From: UBA1141 sp963665155
Lineage (GTDB): Bacteria; Chloroflexota; Dehalococcoidia; Lucifugimonadales; UBA3495
Assembly (NCBI GenBank): GCA_963665155.2
Contig: CAXXFI010000002.1
Span: forward strand, 1,426,001 to 1,490,000
Length of the DNA: 64,000 nucleotides
Direction of reading: 5' to 3'
The position numbers and the translations under genes are program-made. Positions 1-9,618 of this stretch are shown here, piece after piece. Under the pieces are notes generated by a model. The model saw only the letters and a list, made by a program, of their open reading frames with translations. It did no database searches and had not been told where the DNA came from. Every line of letters begins with the position of its first letter. Position 1 is the first letter of the stretch.

Positions 1-280
1 TTCCGTTGCGACACTCTCGATTGTTACTTCATTTCATCCCCAATGACCTCACACAAGTCGGTCATTCCAGTTCCAACTCGGAGTTAACGAGGCTAATTTG
101 GGGTTGGGCTTAGATGGCGAATGGAGAACGGCTTTCGGAGGGTTTATGGACGTTGACCACGTTGGGAGACGGTGTTAATGTTCAGCCCATCGCCGGGGTA
201 TGGATCTCGGATCAGCCACAACTTATTGTGGGCGCTCCGGGCCAACACTTTATAATTACTGGTTCAAAAAAGGCAATATC

Positions 281-1489
281 ATGAGCATGTCGGAAGGGGA
301 TTTCGCAGCATATAAAGAACGGACTTTCGGGTTCATCTGGGATGAATTGGCTCCGCTGGAAGATGAGATTGAAGAGACGGGCCGAGTGCCTCGGGAGGCC
401 CTATGGCCCAAATTCCTAGATATGGGGTTTTTAGGCCAGATGGTGCCCAAGGAACACGGGGGGTTGGGTCTGTCCGAAGCGCAGTTCATTGAGTTCGAGA
501 AAGAATGGTCCAAGGTTCATGGAGGTATCAGGACCATTCTCCATGTGCATAACCTGGGCTCCGAAATCCTCCAACATGGAACCGATGAGCAGAAAGCGGA
601 CTATTACCCAAGAATCGCCCGGGGCGAATTGTCCGTTGCCTTCGCGCTCACAGAACCCGAGGCAGGGACGGGTAGAGACATTAAATCCAGGGCTAGTCGG
701 GACGGAGATAATTTCATTCTAAACGGAACGAAGCACCTTATCACCAATGCCGACTTTGCCGATCTATTCAACGTCGTCTGCTGGACCGAGACTCCGTCCG
801 GAGAGTATCAGATCAGCAACCTTTTGGTGGAACGAGGTAGTCCCGGGTTCGCCATCGGCGACATGAAGCCCGCTATGGGATGCGTGGGCGCCGTCCATGG
901 ACGCCTGAACTTCAACAACTGCGTAGTGCCAGTGACCAACATCCTCGGCGTGGAAGGAAAAGGGTTGGAGTCGACGCTCCACACTCTCAACGTCAGCAGA
1001 GTTCGGATCGCTGCCTGCGCCCTGGGAACCATGGAGCGGTGCCTGGACATGGCGGTGGACTTCGCAAAAAAGCGGGTCACTTTCGGCAGGCCCATAGGGG
1101 AGAGGCAAGCGGTCCAGAGGTACCTGGCGGAAATGGCCATGGACGTCTATGCTCTGCAGTGTGTGATCGATGATACGGTCCAGGCCATAGAGAACGGCGA
1201 TGATTTCTACCTGAAAGCAAATCTATGTAAACTCCTGGCCATTGAGGCAGGGCGTCGGGTTACCGATCAGGGACTTTTGGTAATGGGTGGCATAGGCTAT
1301 ACCCGAGAGTACCCGATGGAACGGCTTTACCGCGACCTTAGACTCAATTGGCTGGAAGAAGGGACACCTACCATCCACATCTCGGTCGCCGCTCGCAGTT
1401 TACTGAATGGTGATAGCACCTACGGCTCTCATCGGGTGGAGAATTTAGAAACACCGCTGGAAAAGGCCATGAAAGTTTTTGAATTCTAG
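281..1489 (+). CDS. acyl-CoA dehydrogenase
   Basis: A 402-residue acyl-CoA dehydrogenase, the usual family length (about 380-400). It would oxidise an acyl-CoA thioester to the 2-enoyl-CoA with FAD, passing electrons to ETF in the cytoplasm. The helical N-domain carries the EHGGLGL segment, the middle beta-domain the flavin/substrate motif ALTEPEAGTG (about residues 122-131), and the C-domain the RVTFGRPI segment and MGGIGYTREYP. The catalytic base is visible as the second Glu of LEEGTPTIH (Glu360), equivalent to the Glu of the medium-chain enzyme. I chose the ATG at 281 because the 27 residues encoded upstream from 200 do not fit the family; no strong ribosome site is visible. Substrate is not predictable. 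An SDR follows 120 bp downstream on the same strand. Confidence 0.93.
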   Translation: MSMSEGDFAAYKERTFGFIWDELAPLEDEIEETGRVPREALWPKFLDMGFLGQMVPKEHGGLGLSEAQFIEFEKEWSKVHGGIRTILHVHNLGSEILQHGTDEQKADYYPRIARGELSVAFALTEPEAGTGRDIKSRASRDGDNFILNGTKHLITNADFADLFNVVCWTETPSGEYQISNLLVERGSPGFAIGDMKPAMGCVGAVHGRLNFNNCVVPVTNILGVEGKGLESTLHTLNVSRVRIAACALGTMERCLDMAVDFAKKRVTFGRPIGERQAVQRYLAEMAMDVYALQCVIDDTVQAIENGDDFYLKANLCKLLAIEAGRRVTDQGLLVMGGIGYTREYPMERLYRDLRLNWLEEGTPTIHISVAARSLLNGDSTYGSHRVENLETPLEKAMKVFEF

Positions 1490-1608
1490 CCGTTGGATCG
1501 ATTGGTCGACCAAGGCGGTCCCGAAATGACGGAGGGAATTCTGGGCTTTGAAGCAGCGTTTTAGTACGATCAGGCGCCATACCAACTTATAAGGGAAATG
1601 GGTGCGTA

Positions 1609-2421
1609 TTGAAGGAGTTCGAGCTGACAGGGAAATTGGCCATTGTGATGGGCGGCGGTCGTGGCATCGGTAAAGGCGTCGCCCTTACTCTGGCAGAAGC
1701 CGGGGCTGATGTGCTGGTGGTGTCTCGAACCGAGACGGAAGTGCTACAGACGGCTGAAGAAGTTCGGGAATTGGGCGTCAGGGGCATCGGCGTGCGGGCA
1801 GACGCCACCAATCCTGAGGATGTGGACCGGGTCGTCGAAGCTGCTATTTCCCAGTGGGGTCGAATAGACATTCTGGTGAACGGCGCTGGGGGAGCCCTTA
1901 TCAGGAAGCCTCTGGTGCCTCTACCCGATGCGAGCCCGCCCTGGGCGAAAGACCTTGCAGAGTTCGGCACAATCACCACCCAAGAGGAGTGGAGCAGCAT
2001 GATGGACGCTAATCTACTCTGTACCTTCTTGGCGACCCGAGCGGTGGGGCCTCACATGATTCAGCAGCGGAAGGGGAAAGTCATTAACATAACCTCTATG
2101 ACCGGTGCGAAAGGCTACCCCTACCATGTGTTGTACTGCACAACCAAAGCCGGGGGCATCATGTTCACCCAGTCTCTGGCCCTGGAGTGGGCACCGTATC
2201 ACGTCAATGTAAACGCTATTGCGCCCGGCTATTTGGCCACCCAGATGACTGATGTCTACATGCAGGATGAAACTATGACGCGGCGCTTCATCAATTCCAT
2301 TCCAATGAAGCGGCTGTGCGAGCCTCGGGAAGTGGGTCTTCTGGCAGTGTATCTCGCCTCGGAAGCGTCGGACTACATGACCGGTCAGACGATCTTTCTC
2401 GACGGAGGGTTGACTGCGTAA
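1609..2421 (+). CDS. SDR family oxidoreductase
   Basis: A classical short-chain dehydrogenase/reductase of 270 residues, an NAD(P)-dependent alcohol/ketone oxidoreductase. The Rossmann motif GGGRGIG is at residues 13-19. The catalytic set Ser163, Tyr176, Lys180 (YCTTK) has the standard spacing. The structural NNAG motif is NGAG here. The C-terminus has the PGYLATQMT and DGG pattern of FabG-like members. A proline-rich insert of about 15 residues after NGAG is longer than in typical FabG proteins. The start is a TTG at 1609, because no ATG or GTG in frame precedes the Rossmann strand at a suitable distance. It follows the acyl-CoA dehydrogenase by 120 bp and may share its transcript, which would suit a beta-oxidation-like step; that is inference. 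Confidence 0.92.
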   Translation: MKEFELTGKLAIVMGGGRGIGKGVALTLAEAGADVLVVSRTETEVLQTAEEVRELGVRGIGVRADATNPEDVDRVVEAAISQWGRIDILVNGAGGALIRKPLVPLPDASPPWAKDLAEFGTITTQEEWSSMMDANLLCTFLATRAVGPHMIQQRKGKVINITSMTGAKGYPYHVLYCTTKAGGIMFTQSLALEWAPYHVNVNAIAPGYLATQMTDVYMQDETMTRRFINSIPMKRLCEPREVGLLAVYLASEASDYMTGQTIFLDGGLTA

Positions 2422-2843
2422 GGACCATCAAGTCTAACCGTGTCCGGCCAGTTCTAGCGCGATCCGCCGTCTTGGTAACTCGCAATCCCATAGTATTGAC
2501 TTGGGAACCAAGATATAGCTCCAGCGCAGAGCAGTAACTGGTTTTTAGGAAAAAGCTCCAACTTTGACTGGAAGGCTTCAGTCCTGCTTTGATGTCACGT
2601 CCAGGGATAGCGAATACTTGGCTCTCCTGCGAGCCATCCTAACCATCTCACTAAAAAACTATCTCAAAACTTGAATACAGTTTAGAATATATTTTATGGT
2701 TACCCCCAACGTGTGTGGAGGTGCCTGATGGGGAACGGCGAAAACTCGGGGTCTTCTAGGTTATCCGAGTTTATCGATGGTTTATCAAAGGACTTAAGTG
2801 GACCCGTTATTCAAACAGTAAAGAGGCCAAATTAAGACAGTGT
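2422..2843. other. intergenic, no gene seen
   Basis: About 420 bp with no convincing reading frame on either strand. It probably holds the lost 5' part of the IS3 element that follows, but I could not find a left terminal repeat matching the right-hand GC-rich end near 3855. Confidence 0.5.
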
Positions 2844-3786
2844 TCCGCTGGTAGCCCTGCTCTACCAACAGATCGGCCAACTCAAGGTGGAGAGAGATTT
2901 CTTGGCCGACAGGTCCGGCCCATGAGCCGGGAGCGGAGGCGGGAGATGGTAGACCGTGAACATCGGGCCATTTCCACCGTCCGGCAGTGCGCGTTGCTGA
3001 GCATCAGCCGGTCTAGTGTCTACTACCGGAGCAAGGGCCATTTCCGAGAGGACCTAGCGGTGACGGAGCTGATCGACCAGAAATACCTCAGCACACCTTT
3101 CTATGGGTCGCGGCGCATGATGGTCTGGCTCAGCAGGCAGGGCCACCAGGTGGGTCGGAAGCGAGTCCAGCGCTTAATGCGGACCATGGGGCTTGCCGCC
3201 ATCTACCGGCGGCCCCGGACCAGCCGGCCAGGAGCAGGGCACAAGGTGTATCCCTACTTGCTGAGGGGCATGGAGATCAACCGGCCAAACAGGGTATGGG
3301 CGGCAGAGATCACCTACATCCCCATGGCCAGGGGTTTTCTCTACTTGGTGGGCATCATGGACTGGCACAGCCGGTGCATTTTGGCCTGGCGCCTACACCC
3401 TGGACGTCGACTTCTGTATTGAGGCCTTGAGAGAGGCGCTTGGCAAAGGGAAGCCCGAGGTCTTCAACACCGACCAGGGGAGCCAGTTCACCAGCGACGC
3501 TTTCACCGGGCTCTTAGAGCGGGAGGGAGTCCTAGTCAGTATGGACTGGAAGGGGCGCCACAGCGACAACATTTTTGTGGAGAGGCTGTGGCGTACGGTG
3601 AAGTACGAGGAAGTGTACCTGAAGGCCTATTCAGGTGGAGAGGAGGCCAGGGCTGGGATCGGCGACTACTTCCGCTTCTACAACACCCAAAGGCCTCATC
3701 AAGCCTTGGGCTACCGGACACTGGTCGAGGCGTTCAACGGAGGATCAGCGGCACAGACAAAAGACAGCAGCCGGGCGCTGCATTGA
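2844..3786 (+). pseudogene. IS3-family transposase (orfA tail + frameshifted orfB)
   Basis: Remnant of an IS3-family element. From 2844 to 2925 a frame ending in a QLKVERDFL-type segment matches the C-terminus of OrfA, and its TGA overlaps the OrfB ATG at 2922 as ATGA. OrfB starts with the HTH-like S-SVYYR region and runs into the rve integrase core (WAAEITYIPM, then IMDWHSR). Around 3391-3405 the frame is lost. It resumes one frame over as TLDVDFCIEAL, leading into FNTDQGSQFTS (second catalytic Asp) and the DNIFVERLWR segment (catalytic Glu). The first catalytic position reads AAEIT where the family has an Asp (usually ADIT). The N-terminal half of OrfA is missing. With no OrfA start, a frameshift and a changed catalytic residue the element is dead. 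Confidence 0.88.
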
Positions 3787-3924
3787 GAGTTACTATCCTA
3801 CGCAGCAAAGACGGGACTCTCACTCAACTTAGCCTCAATCTTGTCCAACTGATGGGGTCCCCCTAAGCCGAGTCATTTCGTAGTAATGCCGTTAAAGGAC
3901 AAACAATGTTCAATTATATAATAT

Positions 3925-4116
3925 GTGAGAGTTATCCCCGAAGGTTTTTCGACTGAAAGTTTGTCTGTAGCTGAGATATTCATTGCAGGCTATTTGACCG
4001 CTGAGTGGAAACGAAAAAATACGGCTCCGACTGGACAATCAGCGGATCATATCGCAGCGGCCTACAAAAGATTTATTGATGAGATTCGTGAAAGCGGGCT
4101 TCGCACTAGCCGCTAA
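3925..4116 (+). CDS. hypothetical small protein (63 aa)
   Basis: A short frame starting at GTG 3925 and ending at TAA 4114-4116. The product is charged, has no membrane segment or signal peptide, and ends in a likely amphipathic helix (residues about 40-58, AAYKRFIDEIRES). I do not recognise it. No clear ribosome-binding site precedes the GTG. It lies between two broken insertion sequences and its stop is followed directly by a GC-rich repeat, so it could be the tail of a disrupted gene. Amino-acid composition is protein-like, which is the main argument for it. Confidence 0.35.
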   Translation: MRVIPEGFSTESLSVAEIFIAGYLTAEWKRKNTAPTGQSADHIAAAYKRFIDEIRESGLRTSR

Positions 4117-4181
4117 TCCCCCTAAAAATTCGATGGGGGTTTAAGGCAAAGCCCCATTTAGGGGGAAGGTTAGGCCTGTCC
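4117..4181. repeat. partial copy of the dispersed CTAG-element core
   Basis: Contains two imperfect hairpins. The segment reading (minus strand) GGACAGGCCTAACCTTCCCC and then AAATGGGG matches the core of the repeat at 14919-15099, including the short GGACAGGC insert found in that copy. Termini with CTAG are not visible, so this is a truncated copy or a shared building block. Confidence 0.5.
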
Positions 4182-4335
4182 TTGTATCTTAAATAGTGGC
4201 GGGGTAGACCATACTGTCCTTGGTTCCAAGACCGCAGCTCAGCGTGGGTCACCCCGCCGGGAGTCTCAAGAGCCCGAACAGTTGCCCGGGCATGGAAAAG
4301 CCCGCATCGTGCAAGGAAGGGCCGTGGAAGAATAA

Positions 4336-5278
4336 GTGGGAGCCGATAGTAAACAGGTATTCATTGGGATAGACGTATCCAAGGATTGGCTGGACGTGGC
4401 GGTTCGCCCGACAGGTGCAACTTGGCGCTCCGCCTACGAAGAAGCAGGCCTCGAGTCCCTGGTCCAACAGCTCAGGAACCTGGAACCCCGCTTGGTGGTG
4501 CTGGAAGCTACCGGTGGGTATGAGGTTCCCTTTACTGGCTCTAGGCACGGCGAGTGTCCCTGTCGCTGTGGTCAATCCCCGTCAGGTCCGAGACTTCGTC
4601 CGCTCCCTGGGGAAGCTGGCCAAAACGGACCATCTCGACGGAGCGGCCATCGCCCATTTCGGCAAGGCCAGTGGGGCTGTGGCTCAACCCCTCACCACCG
4701 TAGAGGCTCGAGAACTGGAGGCCCACGTTGCTCAGCGGCGGCAAATCATCCAAATGAAGGTCGCCGAGCAGCAACGCCGACAACCAGCGTTGCCCGTAGT
4801 CCAACGGCGCATCGAGCGAGTGCTCACTGTCCTGGAAGAAGAGTCGCATGACCTCGATAGGGACCTCAATGACCGCCTGGGCAAGAGCCCGCTGTGGCGC
4901 GAGCGGGAAGCCTCCTGCGCAGTGTACCAAACGGCCGGCCCGACCCTGACATTCACGTTGTTGGCCAGCCTCCCTGAACTCGGTACGCTCAACCGCAGAC
5001 AGATCGTCGCCCTGGTGGGTGTAGCCCCACTCAGCCGGGACAACGGCAAGCTTCGAGGGCAACGGTACTGCTGGGTAGGGCGTGCCACAGTCTGTGCCGT
5101 TCTGTATATGCCTACCTTGGTCGCCGTCCGCCACAACCCAGTCCTTAGTGCCTTCTATGAGCGGCTTCTCGCAGCAGGAAAGCCTAAAAAAGTTGCACTC
5201 ACAGCTTGTATGCGTAAGATCTTGGTCATCTTGAACTCTATGATCAAACACAACCAAACCTGGAATCTTCCTGCTTAG
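4336..5278 (+). pseudogene. IS110-family transposase, frameshifted
   Basis: An IS110-family DEDD recombinase. The N-terminal RuvC-like domain shows IGIDVSKDWLDVAV (first Asp), VVLEATGGYE (Glu) and, one frame over, KTDHLDGAAIA (Asp pair). The C-terminal transposase_20 region with the serine-containing segment ends near CMRKILVILNSM. The frame shifts near 4525: the first frame (GTG start 4336) reads through GGYEVPF, and the continuation ALGTASVPVAVVNPRQVRDF lies in the frame ending at 5278. Start and frames together give a normal family length, so a single base was lost. IS110 elements have a non-coding end that specifies a guide ('bridge') RNA; the 160-170 bp between the repeat ending near 4181 and 4336 is where that would lie for the group with the RNA upstream of the transposase. 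Confidence 0.88.
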
Positions 5279-5324
5279 AACTCTTGACACCTGAAACAGT
5301 TGCTGAGCCTGCCGAAGGGACCGA

Positions 5325-5840
5325 TTGGTGGCGGAACTGCGTCTGGCTGGCGCCTGCACCCTGCCTGAGGCGAATCAAGTGCTGGCCGAATTTCTGCCCC
5401 GGTTCAACCATCGCTTCGGGGTGCCTGCGGCTCAGCCGGAGTCAGCCTACCGACCAGTGGACCCGGTGTTGGACCTGGGTGGCGTACTGTGCATCAAGGA
5501 GTTGCGCCGAGTGGGCAAAGACAGCACGGTGCAATACCCCGGACGGGCATTACAGCTCTTTCCCAGTATGGAGCGACCCAGCTATGCCGGAGCTCGGGTG
5601 GAGGTGCAATAACGTCTGGATGGTCGTCTGTTAGTACGACACCGGCAGCAGATTCCGACTCCCCAGGAAGCACCGCCTCTAGCAGCCGAACTACGGGCAC
5701 AGGTCGTAGCAGGTCCGGTGGCGGTATCGATTCCCGACCCGGACCCGACGGACTGGAGGCCCCAGGAACGTGTCAGAGCCCCGGTGCTTCCAAGGCCCCT
5801 ATCTGGCGAGACCATCTGGTATGAGGACTCCGACAGGAAG
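5325..5840 (+). pseudogene. ISNCY-type transposase C-terminal fragment
   Basis: Fragment of an integrase-core transposase of the ISNCY type. Visible are the tail of the core domain (LRLAGACTLPEANQVLAEFL, then PRFNHRFGVPAA), and the downstream beta-barrel-like region with VQYPGRALQLF and RPSYAGARVEVQ. An in-frame TAA at 5610-5612 stands where the family would continue with Glu-Arg-Leu-Asp-Gly; the same frame then runs on (RLDGRLLVRHRQQIP) to about 5840. The N-terminal two thirds, including the catalytic Asp residues, are absent: the IS110 pseudogene ends just upstream at 5278. Confidence 0.72.
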
Positions 5841-6062
5841 CAGGTCCATCGGGGCTTGGTGGTGGCCGGGATGGAGCGGGCGCGGCAGCGAGGCAAGCGC
5901 ATCGGTCGGCCCCGGGTGAATGAACGGCCCGAGTTCGAGCAGAAGTTCGCCAAAGTAGTGGAACGTATTGGACCGGAAGGTATTTCCCGAAGGCAGTCAG
6001 CCCGAGAACTGGGCATCGGCTATGCTACCCTCAAGCGCCTCCTAGATTCCCAGGAAAGGTAG
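5841..6062 (+). pseudogene. serine-recombinase C-terminal fragment
   Basis: In frame with the preceding ISNCY tail, the sequence switches to the C-terminal part of a resolvase/invertase-type serine recombinase. It has the long E-helix segment VAGMERARQRGKRIGRPRV followed by an HTH_7 DNA-binding domain (EGISRRQSARELGIGYATLK, then RLL). The catalytic N-terminal domain with the active-site Ser is missing. The join gives an accidental chimeric reading frame without function in view. Confidence 0.72.
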
Positions 6063-6310
6063 TGAGTCAAGCCTTTACCTATGTATTAGCTAAAACCAAA
6101 CAGAGTAGAGACTACTGACATTTTCCCTGGACAACAACATAATGAGTGTAAAATCAGAATCATCAGAAAGACGTTATTGGCACGGCGACAGCACCCACCG
6201 CCCGCCCTTCAATCAGGCCAGCGGTAGAGATTGCATACTCCATAGACCGACTCATTAGCCGCAATATTTTGGAACCGCCGGAAGTTACAGACCAAAAACA
6301 ATCTCCAATC

Positions 6311-8980
6311 TCACACCACGCCCGCTTCTGCCAGGTAGGCCAGTTCCGTCCTTTGCAGCCCCAACTCGCCGCAAAAAATCTCCTCGTTGTGCTCTCCGAT
6401 AAGCGGGGCGCGACTTGATATCCGCCAAGGTGAGCCATTGTAAATCCCGGCTGCGCCGGGGTATTTGAAAGTCCGGCCTAGTTCAGGATGCGGCACCTCC
6501 ACCCAAAAGCCGCGGTCATTCAGGTGTCCCTCATCCACCAGTTCATCTGGCGATCGAATCGCTCCCCAGTTGAACCCTCGTTCCTGGCCACCATGGGCCA
6601 CCTCGTCCCTGGTTAAATTTGCGGCGAAGTTGGCTACCACGTCATTAAGGTGGTCGCCGCTAGCAGCGAATACCGCAGGGTCTTGGTAACGTTCGTCGGT
6701 CAGGTCATCCGCCAGGCCATAGCTGTCCATTCATTCGACCAGCTTCGGGAATTCCCGGAACGTTACCCGGGAGGCGGCGGCGTTCACGTACTTGCCGTCT
6801 TTACAACGCAACTGAGCCTTAGGAGACGGCGACGCTGCGGCGTGGCGGCCGGTCTGTCGCATTACCACCTCGCCTTGATAGATGTAGGTATTTACGTGCA
6901 TTTCAGTGGTGAGGGCGCAGGCGTCGTGCACCGAAGCGTCAATGCACTGGCCTCGTCCCGATTCGGTGCGGTACATCAACGCGGCGATGATCGCCATGTA
7001 GGCGTAGTGGCTGCCTATGTGCCAGGCGTTGCCGCCGCCGGGAGCGATCGGAATTTCCGCCGGATCGTCCTCCGTATCATAGCCGCAGCAGCCCATCTGC
7101 CCCCCTGCCGCCAGGTGAACCAGGTCGCCAGCCAGGAAATCCCGCCAAGGACCGGTCTGGCCGAATGAGGTTAGTGAGCACATAATCAGCCGAGGATTCG
7201 ATTCTATTAAGTTCTGGTATCCCAAGCCTAAAGAGGGCAGGTAGCCAGCAGCAAATGTCTCCAGAATCACATCGGCCGAGTCGGCCAATCGCCGGAAAAG
7301 GCCGCGCCCATCCTCGGTTTCCAAATTGAGAGTGATGCCCCGTTTGGAGGTGTTGTAATGCCAGAAGGAGAGGCTGCGATCCCGGTGGGGTACATCGTCG
7401 AGGAATGGTCCAACGATTCGAGCGTCTTCGCCCCCGGTGGGCTCGATTTTGATCACATCGGCTCCCAGATCAGCCATCAGTTTCCCGCAGAACTGCCCTT
7501 TCTGATCGGCCAACTCCAGTACCCGTAACCCGGACAATGGGCCGGGTTGATGATCGGCGTTGACGGCAATTGCATCTCTTGGGCGAGCCTCAATTTTTGG
7601 TGCGGCGCGCTGGCTCGTGAGTGGAACCGGGTCTGCTTTGATCATGTCATCCATGTACGGGTATCGGTCCATGGATTTTGGCCAGAAGGTGCCGTCTTCG
7701 TACCCGTCCACGAACTCTTCGTGGCTAAGACCCAGTACGCCTTCCAAAATTTCCTGGTTGTGCTGGCCGATTAAGGGAGCAGCCTGAAAGTTCAGCGCAG
7801 GAGTTTCGGAGAGCTTGAAGGGAGCGTTCTGGAACTTTCGCACGCCGACCACTGGGTGCTCCAAATCAAGGTAAATTTCCCGGTGGCGAAGCTGCGGGTC
7901 ATAGTCCACCCGGTTTTCGGTGCTCTGAACCGGCATGGCGGGCACGCCAGCCGCCTGGCACTGCTCCATAATTTCATACTTCTCAAGAGTTTGGGTCCAC
8001 TCTTGAATACCTTGATCCATCTCTTCCTGATGCTGGAGACGGCCACGCAGGGTAGCGAACTTAGGCGCAGCAGCCCATTGGGGAGAGCCCATCACCGCCA
8101 CCAAGCGCTGCCATTCCTCCTGGGAGAAGCAGGTAATAGCGCACCAGTCGTTGTATCCACCGCCCTTGGTGCGGTAGGCGTTGTGCGGAGCTGTGGTCGG
8201 TCCTCTGTAATTGTTGACCATGGGGGTGCCGGGCCAATGCGCCCGGTTGCCCGGAGGGAATCCTTCCCTCCGTGAGGGACGACCATTTATCGTGGCGTCC
8301 AGCATCGCAGAGCCGTTCAACGTGGCGCCGACGATCATTTGCGACAGGTCCACGTGCTGGCCTAAGACGGTGACGTTGCGGCGGTATAGAGAAGTTAGGG
8401 TAGAGAATGCGATGTACATCCCGCCTGTGTCGTCCAGGTATGACCAACCCCAGCCTGCCGGGGGTTCGCCGGGCAGGCCCGATAGGAAGGTCAATCCCGA
8501 GAACGCTTGGGCGATGGGTCCCATGGTTAGGTAGCCCCGATGCCGGCCTGTGTGGCCGAACCCGGACTGGGAGACATAGACGATGTCCGGCTTCAGCTTG
8601 CACAGTTCTTCGTAACCCAAACCCCAACTTTGCAATGTCCTGGCGCTGAAGTTCTCGACCACAACGTCGGACACCGAAATGAGCTTCTTGATTAGGTCCA
8701 AGCCCTTTTCGCTGCGCAGGTTGACGGTGATGCCCTTCTTGTTGGCGTTAGTGTCGTTAAAGTTTGTCGCCGTGTTGAGGTTGGGCGTCATTCCGGGGGG
8801 CGCAGCTCCGGTGGTCCTTCCTCTCTCGGACAGCGGCCATTCCACCTTTATAACTTCGGCGCCTAGGGCACCCAACCAACGGGTCGCCCAAGGACCCGCC
8901 CTTACCCAGGTAAAATCGACGACCCGGACGCCGGCCAGCGCTTTCGGTGTACCTGCCATCTGTTCCAGGGTCAAGGCCAT
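6311..8980 (-). pseudogene. two-domain CaiB/BaiF (class III) CoA-transferase, split by an in-frame TGA
   Basis: An 889-codon protein made of two CoA-transferase family III domains, which move CoA between carboxylic acids in the cytoplasm. Domain 1 (from about residue 15, GVRVVDFTWVRAGP) has the fold motifs, but the position of the catalytic Asp reads VDLSQMIVG, so it looks catalytically inactive. Domain 2 (from about residue 453, LSGLRVLELADQ) keeps an Asp in IDASVHDA. Codon 750 is TGA (6731-6733) within LVE-stop-MDSYGLADD; the next 140 codons continue the same domain in the same frame, and relatives carry Trp there (WMDSYG), so TGG became TGA. The start at 8980 is fixed by a strong AAGGAGG site 7 bases upstream. 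The reading frame before it (to 9148) is not coding. Confidence 0.87.
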
Positions 8981-9618
8981 GGCTTCCTCCTTGATCCTCG
9001 CCGGGATCCTGACCGGATTCCAGCTTGATTCCCCGTCGCCGACAACCAATACCGACGCCGTGAGCGGGAATATACACATGGTGCGCCGGGACGTCAATCT
9101 TCGGAGGGAAGCCGATGGGCTGATCTGTTCGGGGATATGCTTAAACAAGTCGGCATTAGCCTATTTGTGACTAGGCGGGGCGGAGTTGAGAATCAGGGAG
9201 CAGACGGTTAAAGTAGCCCTTAAATCAGTAGACTCAAATAGGGGGGATTATCGCTCGGATGTGATGCAGACGGATGCTTGCCGACTCGGGGTGTGCCCCC
9301 ATACTAACCTTCCCCAGATATGGGGGAAGGGACGACTATCCTGCCTTTGTTACCGCGGTCTGAAAGTTGTTATATGCAGTCTAGGGAGACGAGCTTGAGC
9401 CAAGGACAGCGTCTCAATAAGATCGGGCTGAAGCAATGAACTAGCACTCCTACATCGGCGGCTTGGCCAAGGAATCGGACTACTGGGAGAACGGCCCTCT
9501 CGGGTTGCTATCGGAGGACTTCTATAGCCGTCATTTTGGTTTTTCGCGGCGGCCTTTGAATTCCTGGGATTCCAGGCCGCCGCGTAGCCGACAATTTGGG
9601 TTGCAGATTGCTTAACTT
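8981..9618. other. intergenic, one partial repeat
   Basis: Divergence-free gap between two minus-strand genes. Apart from the partial repeat at 9296-9345 and an inexact GC-rich hairpin near 9545-9590 just downstream of the monooxygenase stop (possible terminator), I see nothing. Confidence 0.5.
9296..9345. repeat. partial copy of the dispersed CTAG-element core
   Basis: CCCCCATACTAACCTTCCCC followed by a loop and GGGGGAAGGGAC. This is the first hairpin of the repeat family at 14919, 18126 and 40036. The second hairpin and both CTAG termini are missing. Confidence 0.55.

Noticed and set aside
6731..6733. UGA recoded as Trp or selenocysteine
   Set aside because: TGA is used as ordinary stop by other genes here (for example the TPR stump and IS3 orfA), and the position is Trp in the family, not Cys. 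A point mutation is simpler.
8981..9148. N-terminal extension of the CoA-transferase
   Set aside because: Start at 8980 has a strong ribosome site, and the extension is not like the family.
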